This document shows, piece after piece, positions 24,301 through 28,933 of a stretch of 28,933 nucleotides of DNA. Numbering within the stretch: the first letter of the stretch is position 1; each line of letters starts with the position of its first letter. A program made the position numbers and the translations under genes. The notes under the pieces are model-generated. The model made no database searches and was not told where the DNA came from. It saw only the letters and a list, made by a program, of their open reading frames with translations. The DNA is taken from positions 1-28,933 of IMG/VR virus record IMGVR_UViG_3300045738_000682, one strand, 5' to 3'. This DNA comes from a virus.

Positions 24301-27300
24301 GTACGGACATTGCTCTTGGGGGTAATCCTACAACTACAACTCAATCAGCAGCTAATAACTCAACTAGAATAGCAACGACTGCTTATGCAGATGCTGCTGC
24401 TGCTGCGGTAGTAGACTCGGCTCCCGGAGCACTTAACACTTTGAATGAACTAGCTGCTGCCCTAGGCGATGATGCTAGTTTCTCAACAACTGTAACCAAC
24501 TTGATTGCTACCAAGATGCCTTTAGCTGGTGGTGCATTTTCTGGAGCAGTCACAACTAATAGTACTTTTGATGGGGTAGACATAGCTGTCAGAGATGCAA
24601 TCTTAACAACCACAACAACTACTGCTAATGCGGCTTTGCCAAAAACAGGCGGTGCAATGACAGGTGCTATTACTACTAATAGTACATTTGACGGAGTAGA
24701 TATAGCTACAAGAGACGCTGTGTTAACTTCAACTACTACAACAGCAAACGCAGCTTTACCCAAAGCTGGCGGAGCAATGGTTGGGGCAATTACAACTAAC
24801 TCTACATTTGATGGTAGAGACGTAGCTACAGATGGAACTAAATTAGATGCTATAGAGGCAAGTGCTACGGCAGACCAGAGTGATTCAGAAATAAAAACTC
24901 TTTTAGAAGATGGTATTGATAGTGTTCATTATGTAGACGGAAGTATTGACCTAATTCATCTGGCAGCAGACTCTGTTGATGGCACAAAGATAGCAGACAA
25001 CGCAATAAACTCAGAACACTATACAGATGGGTCAATTGATGAACCCCATTTAAATGTAACGAATACTCCCTCTGACAACTTCCTCTTATCCTATGACCTT
25101 GCTACGACTGGTTTCACTTGGGTTGCAGCCGCCGGTGGCGGCAGCATGTCTAGCTTCATCATCACCGATGGTTCCACGTCGCAAACAGTAGACGACGGTG
25201 AAACAATCACGTTTTCGGATGGTACTGGTGCCGAGTTTGTAACCTCGGCTACGAACACGGTAACTGTAAATAGTGTAGACAGCGAAATTGTACATGATAA
25301 TCTTAGCGGATTTGTAGCCGCCGAGCATCTTGACTGGACTGCTAACGTTGGCACTATACACGCAGGCAATTATACCGATACTAATACACAGCTATCGCAG
25401 GAGCAGGTCGAAGATTATGTTGGCGGGATGCTTGGGGGAACTGAGACCCTTATCGCCGTTACTTATCAAGACTCCACTGGCGATATCGACTTCGTGGTTG
25501 ACAATGATCTTTCTAACTATGACAATTCCTCTTCAGGGTTCATCACGGCGACCCTTACCACGGAAGCGGTTCAAGATATCGCTGGGGGTTTAATTACAGT
25601 CGCAGGAGGGACTAAAACAGGTATATCTATTACCTATGATGACACCAACAATAACATGGACTTCGTTGTTGATCATGATGCTGCCAGCAATTTTGTAGCG
25701 AACGAGCATGTTGATCATACCTCTGTAACACTTACTGCTGGAGACGGACTAACTGGTGGTGGAACGATAGCTGCTAACAGAAGCTTTGCTGTAGACATCA
25801 ACGGAACTGCGGATTTAGCCAGTCCTGCTGTCGCTGATGAACTATTGATTTCTGATGCAGATGATAGCAACACCGTTAAAAAAGCAGACTTGGCTAGTAT
25901 TGTAAATCTTGCAGACCACGACGCATTAACTAATTTTGTAACCGCCGAGCACGTTGATTGGGCTGCGTCCAGTGCTGGCACAATACATGCAACTAATTAT
26001 ACTGATACAACTTATTCGGTAGGCGATGGTGGATTAACTCAAATCAACTTTACTTCAGCGGACAACAGTAAGCTAGATGGTATTGATGCTAGTGCTAACA
26101 ATTACACTCTACCAAGTGCCTCTCTTACAGTGGTTGGTGGTGTCGAGTTAGCTACAACCGGAGAAACAACTACAGGAACTGACGCAACTAGGGCCGTTAC
26201 ACCAGCAGGTGTACAAGCAGCTATAGATGCATTGGTTGGTGGTGCTCCGGGAGCATTAGACACCCTAAATGAATTGGCAGCAGCAATAAACGATGATGCA
26301 AGTTATGCAAGTACAATAACAACCGCATTAGCACTCAAGTCAACTATAGCAAGCCCAACGTTTACAGGTACAGTTGCAATTCCGAGTATATCTGACTTAG
26401 AAGCGGCTGTTACAGCTAACACAGCTAAAGCAACAAACGTATCTACAAATCTTTCTGCTACAGCTAATGGGACTTCCCTAACTGTAGAGTCTAGTGATGG
26501 CACCAATGTCGCTCTTCCAGCTGCTACAATATCAGCTTGGGGAGTAATGAGTGATGACCAAGCAACTAAACTAGATGGTATAGAAGCTAGTGCTGATGTA
26601 ACTGATGCCACCAATGTAGCCGCAGCGGGTGCGTTGATGGACAGTGAGCTAACTGACATAGCTGCTGTAAAAGCTACTGAAGACCCGTTCACAGCGGCTC
26701 TCTTATCAAAGCTAAACGCTATAGAGGCAAGTGCGGATGTAACTGATGCCACCAATGTAGCCGCAGCGGGTGCGTTGATGGATTCAGAAGTAACAAATCT
26801 CGCATTTGTAAAAGCCTTAGCTAAAGGTATTTCAGATGGAAATGTTTTAACAGCCAATGACGTAGTAGCAGACGATGATTTTCTTAGAATCAATGGAACA
26901 GAAGTAGAAGGTTTGACCGTAGCTGAAGTCCTAACTGCATTAAATGTAGAAGCAGGAGCAGATGTAACTGATGCCACCAACGTAACTGCTGCTGGTGCAT
27001 TAATGGACAGCGAATTAGCTGGAATTGTAGCAGTCAAAGCGACTACAGGTACTTTCCTATCAGCAGATGAAAGCAAACTAGACGGTATAGAAGCTAGTGC
27101 TGATGTAACAGACGCTACCAATGTAACCGCAGCAGGTGCATTGATGGATAGTGAATGTGCTGGTCTTGCAGCCTTAAAATTAACTACTGGCACTTTTCTA
27201 ACAGCAGACCAAACCAAACTAGATGGTATAGAGACAAGTGCAGATGTGACTGATGCCACCAATGTAACCGCAGCCGGTGCATTAATGGACTCAGAGGTTA

Positions 27301-28613
27301 CAAACCTTGCAACAGTAAAAGCTCTAGCTATAGGTATTAGCGATGGAAATTTCCTAACAGCCAACGATGTGGTTGCAGACAATGATTTTCTTAGAATAGA
27401 TGGAACAGAAGTAGAAGGTCGCACCGCTTCAGAAGTTCTCTCAGATATCGCAGCAGCACCAGCGGCGGGTAACTCCAGTATTGTTACCGTAGGAACTATT
27501 GGCACAGGCACATGGCAGGGAACTGCGATTGCCACTACCTACATTGCTGACGATGCAATTACTCTGGCTAAGTTGGCAGGTGGAACTGATGGACAAATTA
27601 TTACTTTTGATGCTGACGGTGACCCTGTAGCAGTTGGCCCGGGCACAGATGGACAAGTTTTAACAAGTACAGGAGTAGGTTCACCACCCGCGTTTGAAGA
27701 TAGCGGTGGTGGTCTCGATGCTGCTAACGGAGCGAGTGATAGAATTGCGACCTTCTCGGACTCAGACAGTTTAAACGGCGAAGCAAATCTAACCTTTGAT
27801 GGAGGTATACTAACCCTCAACGGGGGTTTAGTAAAAAACACTGATACAGTTACTGCCACCACCTACACGGTGGATGCTACCGGAACAGACAGCATCATTC
27901 TTGCTGACGGCACCTCCAATGCAATAGCTATAACATTGCCTGATGCTGCCGTGGGAATAGTGGGCAGGATATTGACAATAAAGAAAATAGATAGCAGCAC
28001 TAATGCCGTTGATATTATTGGCTCTATTGCTAGTGGATATGGGGCAGACGATATTGATGAATTTGATCAAAAATATGTTTTATATGTACAACACGACACG
28101 ATTACAATTGTATGTGGAGAGGGAGACGGCACTGCTAGCAATTATCAATGGTGGATTATAGCTGAAAAAGTTCAGCCTCATAACGCTTTGCTTTTACAGA
28201 CATCTGCCCAGTCGATAGCTAACAACACATCTACAGCCATAACTATGGATAGCGTCTCTTTTGAACAGGGTGCTGATGGCGATGCGGGAAACAACCAGAT
28301 AAAAATAACGAGGCCGGGAAAGTATCTTTGTGGAGGAGGGTTAACTATGACTGGGATGACTAACGCAAAAATGGCGAGAGTCTATATTGGTCACTATGAT
28401 GCTTCAGCAACAACCACAATATACTATGCTGCGTCAAGGGGAAGCTCTACGTCTGACGGTAACCCACAGATGCTCACTTCTGTGCTTCTCGATTTGGCTG
28501 TTAATGATACCATAAAGCTTTACTCCTCACATCTTAGCGGTTCTTCTGAGAATACAGGCTCCGCTACTGGGGGAACTTTTAGAGGCACACTTTGGGTACA
28601 GGAGGTTAAATAA
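21378..28613 (+). CDS. Giant modular tail fibre with C1q-like tip
   Basis: 2411 residues. Residues 1-110 (RVKEISTTTGSGSVVLGGAY, SLSRDHVLSSSDSG, VFCTLPADRTFV) match a common phage fibre N-terminus that anchors to the virion. A shaft module (RWADGTIQTTAAAGG near 340-355) precedes seven 32-residue stalk repeats with SGNYLLGE (452-738). Then come duplicated 116-residue modules (756-871 and 1220-1335), GDGGLT/KLDGIEAS units, four APxxLxTLNExAAA units and five ADVTDATNV units (about 1732-1978), all typical of long phage fibres. Near 2170-2225 a SIILADGTSNAIAITLPDA domain follows, and the last ~135 residues (ITRPGKYLCGGG, LDLAVNDTIKLYSS, GGTFRGTLWVQE) resemble a C1q/TNF jelly roll, the likely receptor-binding tip. 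The ATG overlaps the previous stop (TAATG). No frameshift is seen despite the repeats. Confidence 0.82.
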   Translation: MFKISDRVKEISTTTGSGSVVLGGAYGSFRAFSETLSSGDVTFYCIENLTSWEVGSGTYDSSSNSLSRDHVLSSSDSGDKINLGGTSTVFCTLPADRTFVLDPDGETTVLGLLGGSGIVSTLRASDLLVKNNAVVSGVTNLKGDVTADQDITVTQEINANNINSSGEITSSGFLTLLRPDSAGNYFHAYKNDVSKQTIALHTDGSASPLWKLGLKTSPSSQTDAPTFAYIYARDGSAGIVGNTSNYVSISSSDGLTTHHDSHSIFIVDSDNGGIFDAKSTTSPALRVQGAALMTGDLQRWEKSDSTVLSVVDSGGKVGILTSSPSYELEVAGTGSFDTVRWADGTIQTTAAAGGDSLPAASGANITQNTVDIGTVSGLIPSSSSFLPAASGGTITAISGWAGSTITNEIASLVDSAPAALDTLNEIAAAINDDANIATTLTNSITSNTTAINASGNYLLGEIRDNSASGTTNASNITSNTSLVHSSGNYLLGEVRANSASGSTNASSITSNTALVHSSGNYLLGEVRANSASGTQNASDIVVVSGLTGGGGLPVASGAKITANTTLIHSSGNYLLGEIRANSTSGTANASNITSNTSLVHSSGNYLLGEIRANTASGTAISGWAGSTITNEINSLIDGAPGTLDTLNEIAAAINDDANISTTLTNSITANTTLIHSSGNYLLGEVRANSASGTTNASNIIANTSLVHSSGNYLLGEVRANSASGTTNASSITANSVSGVAISGIAAYASGIFNGAIDEANLKVTNTPTDNYLLSYDHASTGFTWVAAAGGGSMSNFIITDGSTPQTVDDGETITFTDGTGAEFVTSATNTVTVNSVDSEIVHDNLSGFVANEHLDWTNSVGTIHAGNYTDTVYTLPEANATTKGGIELFSNTDQSVAATAVSATAARTYGLQLNSDGQGVVNVPWVDTNTTYSVGDGGLTTNDFTSADHTKLDGIEASATADQTNGEIKTAIEAGTDIALGGNPTTTTQSAANNSTRIATTAYADAAAAAVVDSAPGALNTLNELAAALGDDASFSTTVTNLIATKMPLAGGAFSGAVTTNSTFDGVDIAVRDAILTTTTTTANAALPKTGGAMTGAITTNSTFDGVDIATRDAVLTSTTTTANAALPKAGGAMVGAITTNSTFDGRDVATDGTKLDAIEASATADQSDSEIKTLLEDGIDSVHYVDGSIDLIHLAADSVDGTKIADNAINSEHYTDGSIDEPHLNVTNTPSDNFLLSYDLATTGFTWVAAAGGGSMSSFIITDGSTSQTVDDGETITFSDGTGAEFVTSATNTVTVNSVDSEIVHDNLSGFVAAEHLDWTANVGTIHAGNYTDTNTQLSQEQVEDYVGGMLGGTETLIAVTYQDSTGDIDFVVDNDLSNYDNSSSGFITATLTTEAVQDIAGGLITVAGGTKTGISITYDDTNNNMDFVVDHDAASNFVANEHVDHTSVTLTAGDGLTGGGTIAANRSFAVDINGTADLASPAVADELLISDADDSNTVKKADLASIVNLADHDALTNFVTAEHVDWAASSAGTIHATNYTDTTYSVGDGGLTQINFTSADNSKLDGIDASANNYTLPSASLTVVGGVELATTGETTTGTDATRAVTPAGVQAAIDALVGGAPGALDTLNELAAAINDDASYASTITTALALKSTIASPTFTGTVAIPSISDLEAAVTANTAKATNVSTNLSATANGTSLTVESSDGTNVALPAATISAWGVMSDDQATKLDGIEASADVTDATNVAAAGALMDSELTDIAAVKATEDPFTAALLSKLNAIEASADVTDATNVAAAGALMDSEVTNLAFVKALAKGISDGNVLTANDVVADDDFLRINGTEVEGLTVAEVLTALNVEAGADVTDATNVTAAGALMDSELAGIVAVKATTGTFLSADESKLDGIEASADVTDATNVTAAGALMDSECAGLAALKLTTGTFLTADQTKLDGIETSADVTDATNVTAAGALMDSEVTNLATVKALAIGISDGNFLTANDVVADNDFLRIDGTEVEGRTASEVLSDIAAAPAAGNSSIVTVGTIGTGTWQGTAIATTYIADDAITLAKLAGGTDGQIITFDADGDPVAVGPGTDGQVLTSTGVGSPPAFEDSGGGLDAANGASDRIATFSDSDSLNGEANLTFDGGILTLNGGLVKNTDTVTATTYTVDATGTDSIILADGTSNAIAITLPDAAVGIVGRILTIKKIDSSTNAVDIIGSIASGYGADDIDEFDQKYVLYVQHDTITIVCGEGDGTASNYQWWIIAEKVQPHNALLLQTSAQSIANNTSTAITMDSVSFEQGADGDAGNNQIKITRPGKYLCGGGLTMTGMTNAKMARVYIGHYDASATTTIYYAASRGSSTSDGNPQMLTSVLLDLAVNDTIKLYSSHLSGSSENTGSATGGTFRGTLWVQEVK
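22731..23591 (+). repeat. Seven 96-bp coding repeats (stalk)
   Basis: Copies start at 22731, 22827, 22923, 23079, 23175, 23400 and 23496. Each encodes a 32-residue unit beginning xSSGNYLLGEVRANSASG. Copies adjacent in tandem are exactly 96 bases apart; two insertions separate 3 from 4 and 5 from 6. Protein copies are nearly identical while codons differ widely. Probably a trimeric coiled-coil or beta stalk. Confidence 0.9.
23643..23990 (+). repeat. 348-bp direct repeat module, copy 1
   Basis: Encodes 116 residues from IDEANLKVTNTP to HAGNYTDT. By eye it matches copy 2 (25035-25382) at 103 of 116 residues with no gap. Confidence 0.88.
25035..25382 (+). repeat. 348-bp direct repeat module, copy 2
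   Basis: Encodes 116 residues from IDEPHLNVTNTP to HAGNYTDT, the same length as copy 1 and 1392 bases downstream in frame. The two copies flank a 1044-base segment of KLDGIEAS- and GGAMTGAITT-type modules. Confidence 0.88.
26571..27310 (+). repeat. Five ADVTDATNV-AAGALMDSE repeats (coding)
   Basis: Five units centred at about 26593, 26735, 26961, 27101 and 27242 encode DVTDATNV(A/T)AAGALMDSE, several preceded by KLDGIEAS. A larger unit, with GISDGN-LTANDVVAD-DFLRI-GTEVEG, occurs twice (near 26826 and 27331), giving a nested repeat pattern. Confidence 0.85.
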
Positions 28614-28933
28614 TGGCTAGCATAGAAATTTCAACAAATCATAACATTCCTACAATAGTCGGGCTTGCCGGTGGCAGCTTAGAAATGGAAAATTATTGGT
28701 ACGACGATGGAAGCTTATATGTGCAGGATGTAACACAAGAAGCTCTTGACGCAGCTTTGGTGACATATAATTCTGATTTAGAAACCCATCTCTTGCAACC
28801 ACTGAGAACAATAAGAAAAGATGAAACTTCACAAGCCGCTGCTGATTTTATATCAGAAACATACCCCTCATTTAGACGAGAATTATTTATAGCCCTAGCA
28901 GAAGAAGCTCGCAATTCTGGATTAACCAATAGG
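28613..28933 (+). CDS. Small fibre-associated protein (partial, runs off the window)
   Basis: An open frame from ATG 28613 continues to the window edge (107 codons, no stop). The ATG overlaps the giant fibre's stop (TAATG), and GGAGG at 28601-28605 lies 7 bases upstream, so it is well translated and coupled. The visible part starts MASIEISTNHNIPTIVGL, then MENYWYDDGSLYVQDVTQEA, and ends in helices with SQAAADFISETYPSFRREL. Small proteins after phage fibre genes are often assembly chaperones or baseplate links; the helical end with a YPSFRRE-type segment faintly recalls that group. No firm family is recognised. Confidence 0.75.
   Translation, partial: MASIEISTNHNIPTIVGLAGGSLEMENYWYDDGSLYVQDVTQEALDAALVTYNSDLETHLLQPLRTIRKDETSQAAADFISETYPSFRRELFIALAEEARNSGLTNR

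Noticed and set aside
26303-27535. Minus-strand open frame of 410 codons
   Set aside because: It lies opposite the ADVTDATNV repeats of the giant fibre; its length comes from the repetitive coding of the + strand. It has no ribosome binding site and its Ala/Ser/Val-rich product mirrors the repeat.
21378-28613. Diversity-generating retroelement target in the fibre tip
   Set aside because: No reverse transcriptase, template repeat or GC-rich hairpin is present in the window.

Overview
The window is a piece of a tailed double-stranded DNA phage (Caudoviricetes). All supported genes lie on the + strand, are tightly packed, often overlap by ATGA or TAATG, and mostly carry AGGAG-like ribosome binding sites. 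No gene-free stretch exceeds 300 bases; the longest gaps are about 50 to 120 bases and three of them hold the same promoter-like motif. I see no integrase, tRNA, rRNA, CRISPR array or insertion sequence. Fibre repeat families of the kind seen in aquatic phages, a lone gmd gene and a T4 gp55-like sigma factor suggest a lytic phage from an aquatic environment. That is an inference; the host cannot be read from the sequence.

Bases 1-4930 form a regulatory, nuclease and accessory block: the end of an unknown gene, a gp55-like late sigma factor, an HTH plus coiled-coil protein (possibly the small terminase), a free-standing HNH endonuclease, GDP-mannose 4,6-dehydratase, a small unknown protein, a compact HNH nuclease of the packaging-associated type, an ERCC4/XPF-type nuclease, a ClpP-like serine protease and a two-helix membrane protein. 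Bases 4935-12068 are the packaging and head module: large terminase, portal, a capsid protease fused to a scaffold (with a likely internal start giving free scaffold), a candidate head decoration protein and the major capsid protein. A clear terminator follows the capsid gene.

Bases 12189-28613 hold a small virion protein and four very large fibre or adhesin genes of 531, 900, 1461 and 2411 residues, followed by a small gene cut by the window end. The first two have beta-roll repeats with a 17-residue period. The third joins a vWA-like domain to a seven-bladed FG-GAP-type propeller, resembling an integrin alpha chain. The fourth is a giant modular fibre with a virion-anchoring N-terminus, 32-residue stalk repeats, duplicated 116-residue modules and a C1q/TNF-like tip.

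The motif TTTTTGTGTATAATW occurs before the portal gene, before the protease-scaffold gene and after the capsid terminator. It is most simply read as a phage late promoter, possibly used by the sigma factor encoded at the left end. It would split the head and tail genes into three late transcription units: portal; protease/scaffold-decoration-capsid; fibres.
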